DNA from: Watersipora subatra
Lineage: Eukaryota > Bryozoa > Gymnolaemata > Cheilostomatida > Watersiporidae
Assembly: GCF_963576615.1 (NCBI RefSeq)
Contig: NC_088711.1
Location: 9,790,869 to 9,854,868 of the forward strand
Reading direction: 5' to 3'
Length of the DNA: 64,000 nt
Shown here in pieces: positions 22,216 to 34,900 of this stretch (the first letter of the stretch is position 1; each line of letters begins with the position of its first letter). The position numbers were made by a program, and so were the translations under genes. The notes beneath the pieces were generated by a model. It was not told the DNA's origin. It searched no databases and saw only the letters and a list, made by a program, of their open reading frames with translations.

Positions 22216-23759
22216 GCCTGCAAGAAGGTGTTTAGGCGCTCAGGTTCTGTTCTTTATGTTGCAGAGGGTTAGCAATTGAGTGAACTTGTCTAAGTACGTC
22301 ATGGTAGTGTAACTATTGGAAATGATGGCTAACTCAAATTGTTTAGGTCATGTCTGGAACGGGTCTGACATCTTTTAATGGTTTTTCTGGCATGCCAATT
22401 GATGGCTCTTTCCTCATGGGCTACTCCCACAGAAGGTTTCTAAGCTACTTGTAGCTGAGTATATGATGACTGTCTTTATTGCCGATCCTCTAATGTATTA
22501 TGTGTCATGCTCATTGTAATATTGCGTATATCTCCGGTGTTTAGGCGTCTCTCTATTATGCTATCTGCTTTTGCTAATACTAATACTTCTATCAATGATA
22601 TACAGCCCTCAGCTGTAGGAGCTGTAGGCCTATATCATTGCTTCTATACAATAACTACACATGTATTGCCTACTGTTTGAGACATGTCCATAATAAACGT
22701 TGAAAATATTGGAGCAAATATATTAAGTTTATATACCGTATCTTAATTTCCGCGAGCGTCTAAGTTATCAATATGTATTAGTTCCAGCCATATCGATGCT
22801 AACTCCCGGGAATAAACGCACTCGTTATTGGTAAATTTGCGTTTGTTCTCGCATATAATCGTTTTCATTGCCTAATCAATTTCACACAATGGTAGCAAAA
22901 ATGCAGAGTTCAATAAAGATTACTGTTAGTGATTCGCTTACAGTTATTACACATACCTATCGTCAAAGACGTCTAACTTACAAATAAGTAAAGCGTAATA
23001 ATCCTCTTTCTACTACAGATTACCGCGCCGCTTAAGAGTATTTTATAGGAATATGACCTTGACATAGTTAGAATCTCAAATCATTGCGGCAGCACTGTTA
23101 CATACGAGTAATGCGTCTCAAATGTCAGGTATTTGTTTGCTATGGTGATCGGCGACGCTTCCGGAAGCCTTTTTTTAGTAACTGATCACGTTTTCAATTT
23201 AGTGCCACTGGCAATAAGACCATGACAAACATATTCCAGTAAATCACGAACGGCTTTATTTTTCTAGTTTATGAAGGTTTGATGTTACATCATTAATATT
23301 GTCCTACATATGTAAACAGATTCAAACTATACTGCTCTGACTACGATTGTTAGTTATGTCGATGGCGCGAAATGTTGTTATGAGTGGTTGTGGAGGAATT
23401 ATGTTATGCATAACTAATCCAAATCTACACACAACATAATTGCTGAATTTGCTTGTCGTATTATTTTATTGTGACTATGTTTAGTTTGTTCACTTTTTCT
23501 TAGCTTGGGGAAACTAATTTAATGATTACTGGTTCAGGTACAAGCACTTGAAGGTGTTAAGCTATTGTAAACAATACTAATATTTACCAGTCAACGTTAC
23601 TTCTTTATTCTATAAGTCAAACAACGAAATACACAACTAACAAAATTCTAAAACAATAATATTAATGACAAACACTTAGAATAACTAACGAAAGTTGCAT
23701 CCTTACTGAACGGTCGTCTATGCTTGTTGATCAGTCCTGCACAGCTGTGAGTTTCGACA
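22216..23759. other. Intergenic, nothing recognised
   Basis: AT-rich. It may include non-coding remnants of the retrotransposon above, but nothing supports boundaries. Confidence 0.4.
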
Positions 23760-24000
23760 GTCAGACGAGAGTCATGAGAGGCTATAGGTAGAGAGTGTCG
23801 GCAGTTGAGACAATGGCGTAGAAGAGGCTCAGCTGATGAAGGAGCATGAGGCTCCAGAAGGGGGAAGGCTCACCAGGCTCCTGCTGGTGAGCCTCCCATC
23901 AACCTGGGAGAGAGGCTCACCAGCAGGCAGAGAGGAGAGCGTCCAAGGAGGTTCTTGGGAAGAGAGAGAGAGAGCGAGAGTTCAAGCTAGAGCTGCTGAG
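23760..24000 (+). other. G/A-rich island with inverted repeats
   Basis: A locally GC- and purine-rich patch. GGCTCACCAG (23867-23876) pairs with CTGGTGAGCC (23883-23892) as a 10-bp stem with a 6-nt loop, and GGCTCACCAG recurs at 23914. An 88-codon frame crosses it without recognisable features. It could be an LTR or promoter fragment; undecided. Confidence 0.5.
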
Positions 24001-25755
24001 TCATTGGAGCTGTTCTGTTTTATAGATGTCTGGCATATGGGATGGCTAGCCTGTGGGTGTAGGTTGAGTGTTAAGGTTCAATTCTTTTTGTCAGGAGTGT
24101 GAAGATATCTTGTTTGCGTAAGTCTTCAGCTGATGCACGTGATGTGGACATGTAGAATGGAGCTCGTGACTTACTTCTGGTATCTAGGTCATATTTGACA
24201 GAAGTGGCAGATCTGTATGTGACTCATTTGACTCATTTCTAACGTTTCTCCGGTGGCTTTTTGATGATGGTGGTTGGTAGGTTTAATTGCTTCAACTTCC
24301 CTTTGGCATTTTTTCCATCTGGTGTTGACACAATTTCTATGATTGATTTCTTCAAATTTTGAAGTTCGTAATTTTTTATTGACGTTTCCAATTAGCGAAT
24401 CATATGATGTCTTTTAGGCGTCTTGCTGCTTGTATGTATTATATGCTTATCCTGTGGTCTGGCTACATTCCCTGTTGGTATCTTGTTTTCGCAGTATCTC
24501 CATACAACAAGTTATTGCCGTATGAAGCATCTTTAGCCAAATTATATAAATATTTGCAACACGTAACTAAAATAAACTAATCAACATTGATTGAACACTT
24601 TTGTAATTTAAATGCAAAAGCTCCAGAGTTGTATTAATGGTTAACTTTTCTAACTAGAAAACCTGTTACAGGATAACGTTTAAGGAAAAATATTCAAATG
24701 ATCCAAATCAATATCTTCTGATGATACCAACTACCAAAATAGAAATATCATAACTATTTTATGTCATTTTAAGTGAGCAAATTTTATGTTATTTCGTCGA
24801 CAGTAATTATTAATTATTTAGTAGTTATTCACATTTTACATATTTTTGTAAAATGGTGATATGAAAATGATATGAAATTGGATTATGCAATTGTACCCGA
24901 AGTGGTTAAAAACAACCATTTTTGTGTAAGTCTTGAAAATGCCACCGAGTTAAAAAACAATTACTTATGTTGATGACATAAACGATTCAGATTTGTGTGA
25001 TTACACATATAATTAAAATAGCAATAGCAATAACATAGTAAATAGCAATAACATACAACAATACTAACCTTTTCGATGTAGAAATTTAGTAAGTAAAACG
25101 CAGTAGCAGTACCCGTGCAAGTTCTGTAGTAGCTGTAGTACTCGTAGCTGGAAAATACGTAAAAGTAACTCAGCTGCGGAAGGAAATGAACATGTTTACA
25201 ATCACAAACAGTGGCAAATCCAATGTTTTTAACCCTTTCACCGAAGTAGACTCATTTATGCGTTTTCTATGGTCGACCGCCGTAGACGCAATATTTGCGA
25301 CTTTCCCTGCAATTGCTAGCAACTGAATTTTATTATTCGTTGATAACACAACCAACGATCTTTAAGACTTTTATAGTAGTGACAGTGTTGTCCAAAGATT
25401 TCTCTATAAAATTAGCCTGAAATTTAACTTTAAATCTCCGTTTGAGAATTTCCAACTTAAAAACAAAGATTTTTTGTGCGAGTTCATTAAATGCGTCCGA
25501 GTTGAAAAACAAATAACTACTTATGTTGATGAAATTATAGCCATATTAAATAGCCATATACCAGGTTTATATTTCATATAATGAAATTATAGCCATATAC
25601 CAGGTTTTACAAAAATGATATTTTTGTAAAACCTAAAACACATACATGGTATAAGAGTCAATTTTGTTTTCGTTTTATGCGAGCTATAACTTAATTTAAT
25701 TTACTAAACATATTTTAGGTGCAACTATAATCTAGTCAAAACAGTAAATGATACA
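24001..25755. other. Intergenic and LRRC27 upstream region
   Basis: Very AT-rich. The block CGAGTTAAAAAACAATTACT...TTATGTTGATGA (near 24946) recurs near 25498, and ATAGCCATATACCAGGTTT occurs twice near 25552-25606. A TTTTAG acceptor at about 25719 may define a 5' UTR exon of LRRC27. Confidence 0.4.
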
Positions 25756-25971
25756 ATGAATGGTTTGGAGACACAAGAGAACGAGTTGAGTCTGGACTCA
25801 TCAAAGATTGAACAGGAAGCTTTGGAACGAAAAATAAAATTAGGCAAAGCTAACGACCATGTTCTTCATTTGATAGAAAATTGTAAACTTACTGGCGCCA
25901 CATGTTTGGATTTATCAAGGAAGAGCATTGCAACAATTCCAGATGAGCTTCTGGAGCTTACTCATCTTGAG
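25756..25971 (+). CDS. LRRC27: LRRC27 exon 1
   Basis: 72 codons from the ATG to LTHLE, donor GTAAGC, phase 0. Contains the first leucine-rich repeat. Confidence 0.88.
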
Positions 25972-28900
25972 GTAAGCCGTTTTCTTTTTCAGTTTCTTCT
26001 ATCCATATACCTATTAAGCATTATAGAAAAAAAAACTCAAGTACCAAAAATCTTAGCTACTCATATATCCTTAATAATGGATCACTTGTTTTTAAAGGTA
26101 GGCTTACGTATCAGAGTACCGAGTAGGAGAACGGTAACAACTATTCTAAATATTATTTAATGTAGTAGTTGGCACAATAGCCTGATGAAGCATTCTAGTT
26201 AAGGAAATATTTTAATACACTATAAGTGAAAAAAATGTATAACTTTTAACTTGTTCAAACGTATGTTTGGCAAGTATTTCTTTAGCAGCAAACAAATAAA
26301 GTAAACCGAAAGCTTTGCAGTTCTTATTAAGTCAACTTACTGTTCGCAGAAGACTTGCTTGCTGTATATATCATCACGTTTAATATTTTCAAAATATTAT
26401 TAATCTTCTGTTTTTAGAGTTTGTATTTGGAAGGTAATAATCTAAAAAAGCTGCCAGAAGAGTTTTTTCAAAAGCTGCCTTGTCTGATGTGGCTTGATAT
26501 ACGCAATAATATGCTGGCATCATTGCCAAGTGTGTATATTGGCTCACATAAACATCTGACGCATCTGCTTGTTCAAGGCAACCATTTACAATCACTGCCC
26601 TTAGAGCTGGGTATGTACCATTGCTGCCTGGTGCTATCCTTAGTACGGCGCCAAATTATTACCTGTTGTTAATTAGTTACAACCTGTTTTGATATTCTTT
26701 AGCCTTTTGTTTTGTTCACGCATCTTTGAGTTACAGTGTTTGCTCAGAGTTGACTGGATTTCAATTTTGCAGGTCAAGTAACAACACTCAAGGGCCTCAA
26801 CATTAAAGGAAATCCTATCAAACACCCTCCTCAAGACATACTAGGTCAAGGAGTTGCTGCCATCTTAAAATACTTGCAAACGATGATTCTCTCAAAATCA
26901 AATGGAAGTTTCAAACCAGGTACACCACATCATTATATTGCTCCAACAGTTCATGTGGTGCAGGAAAACAGTAGCTCAATTCTCAAGCACTGCTAGTTTA
27001 TTCTACAATGGCACGTAATTAACTTTATGTAATTACCTCTATGTAATTACTTCTATGTAATTACCTCTATGTAATTATTTCTATGTAGTTACCTCTATGT
27101 AATTACCTCTATGAAAGTATCAAATTGAATGTGAGCAGCAATAGCCTGTGGATCTATTTCTACAACTAAGAACTTCAGTCTGTGTGATGTGGACACTTGG
27201 ACTGGAGCTTGTACTTATACATATATGCATGCTTTGCCATATTATTGACCAGTACTGTGCTTTTTGTGATAGATTTATCTGACAATGCGTACAACAGCGA
27301 AACTTGTTGGTAAGGGCCATTGCATAAGATCATTGCATGTCTCGGCTCTCACTACCGTGTGTGGTCCCGCATTGCTGTTAACTCCTGTGGCAATAGTTAT
27401 TACTCTAACTTACCTAACTTCTCAGGTGTTTTCGCGGTACAAGATGAAAATCATGAAGATTCAGAAGATGAGCCAGCCATAACTCGATCTTCTAAGCCAA
27501 AGTAGGTGGCACGATGCAAGCACCTTTAATACACCCAACCTTTATACAGGGAATGCGTCAGGCATCACTAAGCTGTTCATTTTCTCTGTTATCAACTACC
27601 ATAGGTGTTTGGATATTATAAGTGACTGTATCATCAGGCATTGTAGGATAGTTTAAGAACTAACAATTAATAACTGTTGCTATACCATCCCCCCTACTTG
27701 CACTCTAGCGCACAACTATTTGAGGCTGATAAGTGAAGCCAATGTTTTATACTGAAGTAGACCATAACTATGTGATAGGGGATGAAAGTCACGTCGTGCA
27801 TGACATGTGATATAATGATTGGGTGATTTCATTTTATTCTTAAATATTTGTTCTTTTCAAGTTTGTTATTGAGATACCAATGAATTATTGATAGTCTGAT
27901 AATAATTACTTCAACCAAAAGTTGCTGAACAGATTCACATTCGCATTAACTATACTGCATGGTATACATAATTATTACTCAAAAAAGATACTGAAATTTT
28001 TGATGATTTACACCATGATTTGTTTCATGTATGCATATATATCGATAATTTTATAATTTATTTCAAATAGAAAATGTGTGTACGTGTATACTTTTAATTC
28101 TGAAAACCAGCCGTGTGATTCTAAGATATGATTCATATACATCATAAACTCAGTCTGAACTCTTGAACTATGACATATTAACATAATCAAGTTTCTATAC
28201 TCTCAGCTGCTTGTATACGCGACAAGCAGGTGATAGCTGCATGTCGTGTATACAAGCGAGTCATATATGTACTCTGTGATATATGTATTATTTTTCTTTC
28301 GCTAAAGTACTATGAAATAGCAAAAAAAATAGTTTTTTTCTGGCTTTAGCCAGAATTGTACATCGCCTCATGTCTTTTGTGATTTGATAACAAGGAGTGA
28401 AGCAGACTAGAGCGACAGGATCGACAGTAAAAGTAATGCGAACCCAAAAATGAGACGTCGTCCAGGACGCTGTAATGTAATAAAGAAGTGGTTTTATTGT
28501 GTTTTTTTAAGACTAATTTTTACACATTAATTATAAAATTTTTACATGATTGTTAATAAGAGATCAAACAGTTATTAAAGATTCTGAGAATAATTATTTG
28601 ACCCAAGAGTAGCTGAATATATTAGCTTCATTCACTAAACTGAAAATTCATTGTAGTTAGAAGTGGAGAAGGAAGATATTGATGATCATCTTATTTAGTG
28701 ACTGACACTTAACTCTTTAGTATTCCACATTGAGTAAATCAGTAATTCTGCTTGGTTGTTATCGATAATTAGAAGTTATTATTTGGAAATCTCTGCTAAA
28801 CAAAGAGTTGTCTTCTCTTATTATTATATTCATTGCATGGTTTTCGTTAAACAAGGATTAAACTAGTACACCGACAAACGCGTTTCTCTGTACCTAGGCC

Positions 28901-31900
28901 ACACTAAGTATTATTCACAAAGCTCTTTTAGTAAACATAAGTTAATAGCCAGTAACGAAACAAAGAGTAAAAAGATAAGGGTTGTCAGTTGCTGAGTGCT
29001 ACATTTACACAGTCGAAAAAATTTAACGATAAGAATTGTGAAAGTTCTGTAATTATACAGACAGACATTTTTTCAAACTGATCAAGTTTAAAATAAACTA
29101 TCAAGTTGTGACTTGTCAGTTTTAGTTTTTAAGGAATACACTAAATGGCCTGTTTTGTGTTTTATGAATTCTGTTTATATAAGTTTTCAAGCTATGAGTA
29201 GAGCTATTTAAGCTCTCATCTAAGCTCAGGAAGTACAACATGCTGAATGTTAATCATTCTCAGAGTGTCACTACATGACAGACCCCACTCAGGCAAGAGC
29301 GACACATCCGAGTTATACGGTACGACTCTGGCACTCCATAAGCAGACGAGTTATCAAGAGTTGCGAAAAGACAAAGTAGATAAACTAAAAAAAGTCGGTG
29401 CTTTTGGTAAACTGAACAGGTTAGCCTCATGTTTGATTGACTTTAACTTGTTTGATTTGGTTGATCAAGTGCTGTTAGTCTTGTGTTTGCTTATCTAAAC
29501 CTCGGTTATAACTACGATAGCATCGTTATCTCAGTTTCAAGTGCTGCAATATAATACTATCATGTTTGTATAGTTCAATGTAAAAGTTGTGTATTATGTT
29601 AAGGTAATAAAAACCTATTTTATAAGATATGGTACACTTAAGCAGGAAATGAACCAGTCTTATAACATGGAATATTTGATAGGGCTTGACACAATCCTCT
29701 TTTTAAACTGCTGACTATAGTGTTACTTGGGGCTAAAATCATGCCAAGTGTAATGGCATAATCAGTTGTAACATTATGATCAATAATAATCTAAACAAAA
29801 AGAAAGCAACTCCCAAACATTTTAAATCATTCACTTTTACACAGGTTCTTTGCCTAGTAATATGTTATTATGTATATGTATTATGTATATGTATTGTGTT
29901 TATTATTACAATGTTATTATATAACAATCTAAAACTTTGAAATCTAATTTTGCAGACAGACAAGTCTTCCTCCAACTGGGAAGAGGTCAATGGATGTGAA
30001 CGTATACCCTGAACCACCTCCTTCAGATATAATAGACAGGAAGGTGAAAGAGAGACAAACTCAGGCAATAATTCGAGAGAAGAATGAGAAGATAGATGCT
30101 ATACTGCAGCGTCGGAAGTATGTTTTCATAGCTCTTACCTTATAGCTTTAGATCTTCGGTAGCATTTGAGACTATCTTTAGGGGTTAGATCATAGCAGCT
30201 TATTGGGACTCGCAGAGTGAGGATAGTAATACATTTTAATAGTCTTTCATCAATCAATTTTATACATTGTACAGGCAGTTTTATTGTCTATGTAAATTTT
30301 TTGCACTACAAACTTTCACCGCAAATTAATTCATTTTTAATTTTATTTCAGGGATGAAGAAAAGTTAAAAAGGTTTAGAGATGATGCCAAAACACTTCAG
30401 CGACAGAAAGATTATGAGAAGTACATGAATGGAGGAAAACTAGGTATGGTAAACTAGTTGATGGCACACCCTGTATTGTCACCGGTGTAGTCCTATGTTC
30501 TGGAATACATGTACTTGTTCTAGAATGTTCAATATGCAACTACCAGTTGTATATGTAAATGGTGTGTACACTATATAATAGCCATTGACACTCAGGAGTT
30601 TAAAAGGCTGCATTCATTAGAGCTTACCTATATAATTGTCCCAACCCCATTATCTACATGGCCATTTTAATTTTTTTTTCTCTTTGATTTCCTTGCATAT
30701 TGGTAGTAATCTAGTTGTTTTTCACAAAGTTGTTTTACATTCTGACTTTTTTTCACATCGACTTTCAGGGGCTGCAATATGATCGGCTCCCATCAAAATA
30801 CTTTATGTGTGATACCTATGAAACTCTTACAATAAACATTATCAGTTATGTTCACCTTTTTGAATTCAACCTATTTTTGTTAATCACTGAACTCGGGACC
30901 AGAAAGGATTTATTTAGAATTTGAGCAGACGATAAATAAGATTACCAATAAACTAGAAAGTTTTCAATCTATATATATATTTCTCAAAGTACGCCCGTGT
31001 GTCGTATATCTGTCTGCATTCTGGCTATAGCTATTATTAGAATAGTTTAGCTGGTCAAAAATGCTGACGCAATGTCATTGCCTACCGACATTTGAAGCTT
31101 ACTAACTATGTTAGTTAAGTTTTCCATTGGCAATGTCCCAGGCCACTTGAGAATGGCCTGCCACTTGCTGGAGAGTTGCCTGCTAGCAAGTGGTAAGCAA
31201 ATCTCACCACTTCTCATTGTTTATAAGATGATTTTTAATACCCGGGCAACCCCGGCAAGCACAGCTAGTTACATAAATAAAACTAAGTTCATAAGCTGAT
31301 GTCTCCAATGTGCTAACTTTTTTAAAACCTTTAAGTTATAAATCTTTATAAATATAGAAGTTTATTGATAAAAGTTATCAAGTTTTTCTGTAGATTACGC
31401 TGAGCCAGGAAAGCAAGCCCCGTTTGACATCGCGGATGAGGATATGAAGATGATGTCTAACCAGGAGCGAATCAAAAAAGGCATCAAGGAACAGCATGAG
31501 AGAATTAGAAAGGTTTTGTCACCTCAGGCGCTCAAGTTGATGGAGCTAGAAAAGTAGGTCTTACGCTTGGTCATGTATGTTCATGGCACGAAACAAGCAT
31601 GAATCTTTGTTGTTGTACAAAAGCAGCTCAACAGCTAAAATGTATTTGGTAGGAATTGTGAGACAAACTTAAAGAGCTTCTGTGTTAGTAAAAATCGAGG
31701 TCGTGTGATCAGGATTTATATAACTAAACTAGTGATTTTCCACCTTTTCTGAGCTGTGGTACATTTTTTTACATTTATACATTCCTGGGGCACCTCACCA
31801 AACAAAATAATACAGAATGACACTCTAACACTGTAATACATTTAGTTAATAACTTTTTAAATGTATTTATACACTCACTGTGAAACCTGAGCCTGTTCTA

Positions 31901-34900
31901 ATGAACACAACACGGATATCCTTTCAGGATTGGTGAAAAGACACACAAAGTTTTGGGCCACCCGCTGACACCTCTGAATTTGTTGGCACAACCTCACAAA
32001 AAATCACTTTATGCGGGGCTTGAACCCATGGCATTCTGCTTAGTATACGGACACACTGACCAACTGAGATAATCAGCCACCTTTCCGACCTGAAGAATGC
32101 TTGTGTAAATACTTATTCTCTGTGCTTTCATAACCAAAAAAGTGAACAGGGATATACAACAGCCAATAATACCAAAGATAATGTTAAAAAAAGGCCTTTT
32201 ATTCTTAATGTCTCGCCCCACACCTGATGGTCTCTCATGACAAACTGGTTAAAAATCATTGAAGTAGAAAATTTTATTGCGTTTTTCATAGCCTAAGTTT
32301 TTAAAACATGCGTGTTTAAGTTCACCGATTTGCAGACTGATTACAGACTGACTTACTTTGCTGCATTACAGGCGACTAGTGTTTCATCTCAAAAGCTCCA
32401 GAAATATTTTCCTGTTACATTTATAATATTTGAACCACATCAATGATCCACACGAGTTAGTGGTTTATCACTCATTACAGACAAGCGAAAGAGAAAGAGC
32501 TCAAAGACAAAATAAAAGAGCATACAGAAAGCATGAAGTCACGCAGGAAAAAACCCAAAGGAAATCCTCAAGAAGAGATGGACGCTGCCTTAAAGGAGCT
32601 TGAAATTGTATGTTGCTGTCTTACCTTTCTTTTTTATGGTCTGAAAACTGTATGACTAAAATTTTATTTGCGTTTAGTTTTTGCTAGGCTGTCCATAAAT
32701 AAGCCCTTCTCACCGATTGTAAAACCTTACGAATACTGACACCATGTTTACTAGTCACTGACTCTACAAGGTTTGTTTTCTATCGCCGTAGATCATGTTT
32801 AATCCAGTCAACACACTCATTCAATTGGTCTCTTTTGTTTTTTGTTTCATTTTACAGCCTCCATTTTTTCAGCAAACCCACATTTGAAAATAATTTGTTG
32901 ACGGACATTTAAAGGTCACAAATACTGACATTTACCATATCATTTGCTAGGTCTGTTTTTGATGAGCTTGTTAGCCAGAGACGAGCTTGTTCTGAATTAT
33001 CTGCATAGCTGTTATACTCAGTGCACAGTAAACTTGGTGTGAAATGTTGATTTGAAATGATGGATTAGCTTCAGTTGTAAAAAGCAGTTTCTCAGTTTAC
33101 AGGTAGTTTGTAACTAAACCTGATTGCAATTAAAACTGTGCCCTTGCTCAGTTTACTTGTGTTCATTGGCCTTTCTCTATTATTATAACTACACCAACTT
33201 ACTGACCGAGCTTGAGCCACGGAAATGAGTGAATGGGAAATGTATGATGCATATGTTTGCTACAAATGCAACGCAAGGAACTGAATTTTATTGTTATGCA
33301 TATTCTTCTGTGTAAACTGTTCAACTCTCCCGTCATAATTTACGCTAAAATAAAAATATTTTTAATAGAGTGCACAAAACCATAATTTTACAGAACATGT
33401 TTGGTCAGCTCTTTTTGCTTTCACAGGCAAGCTATTTCAATTTGAAATATTTTAGCCAATCTGAAATAGAAGTATATATTTGGCTACAGTAATATGGAGC
33501 AAAAGGATATTTTTCATAAAATGTATTAAATAGATGTGTAGATTTTTAGCCTAAATATTTCATGCTCATTTGTAAATTGAAGAACACAAGAATGCTGTGA
33601 CAGACTTGCCTCTACAACAGTATTCAAGAAAGCCGTTATTTAATAAAAAACCTTGTAAATTGTAACTAGTATGAAAATACCTTATTGTTATTGTTGACTG
33701 TTTCGTAGCATAAAAAAGTATTCTCTCTGTTTCGTAAGTAAATGAAAATATAATAAAATTTCAAATATTTTTTTACACATGACTAGCAGCCTAACCAGTG
33801 CTCTGCACTATCTTCCATATCTGACATGATGAGAGCGTGACTTAATCTCCACACGTTTCTTACATTCTATAGGCCAAATTGTACAGCCAACAATTACAGT
33901 CAAGATACAATGAATTGAAATTCATAGGTAAATCCTAAACGGCATGCATTTCTATTTCCTAATCTATGTTGTGCTGAACAACCAATATATAGACTGAGCA
34001 GGCCATTTAGCTGCCATAATGGTAGAGTGTTTAGTTTCGTGATGCTAGTGGTAGACTTTCCAGTTTTAATCTGGTGGCCTCAGTAAGCAATATATAGTAT
34101 ATATATATTATAATATAAATATGGCTAATATAGGCTTCTATGACATAAAAAAGAGAGTTGTGGTGGAACAGCGGAGACCCATTGTAAGAGTGTCATCATT
34201 AGAAATGAAGTAATTGTAGTACATATTGTAGTAACTTGGTCTGAATGTTAGTTAGTGGCTAGTGATATAGTGCAAGCGTGAGATAGCAATCTGCACTATG
34301 GCATAAAGGTATTATGTATCAGATAGTGATCTGCTGCATATATTTAGGATAGTGATATAGGGTCTTTGGATAACGGATAGTGGGCTGTGATATATGATAG
34401 TGACCTGTGGTATATGATAGTAACCTGTAATATATGATAGTGACCTGTGGTATATGATAGTAACCTGTAATATATGATAGTGACCTGTAGTATATGATAG
34501 TGACCTGTGGTATATGATAGTGACCTGTGGTATATGATAGTGACCTGTGATATATGATAGTGATCTGTGGTATATGATAGTCACCTATGGTATATGATAG
34601 TGACCTGTAATATATGATCGTGACCTGTGGTATATGATAGTGGCCTGTAATATATGATCGTGACCTGTGGTATATGATAGTGACCCGTAATATATGATTG
34701 TTACTTGTGGTATATGATAGTCTCCTGTAATATATGATAGTGGCCTGTGGTATATGATAGTAACCTTGGTATATGATAGTCACCTGTGGTATATGATAGT
34801 CACCTGTGGTATATGATAGTAACCTGTGGTATATGATAGTGACCTGTGGCATGGAATAATGAAATGTTATATAGGATTGTAAACTGACATCTAGGACAAC

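Noticed and set aside
23836-24102. 88-codon plus-strand frame
   Set aside because: It crosses an inverted-repeat island, has low-complexity Glu/Arg/Gly composition and no domain.
32013-32082. Functional tRNA gene on the reverse strand
   Set aside because: A and B boxes are present, but stems are degraded and it sits at the head of a longer repeat; a SINE fits better.
34312-34852. Reverse-strand frames of 90 and 177 codons
   Set aside because: Translations of the 20-bp minisatellite in an LRRC27 intron.
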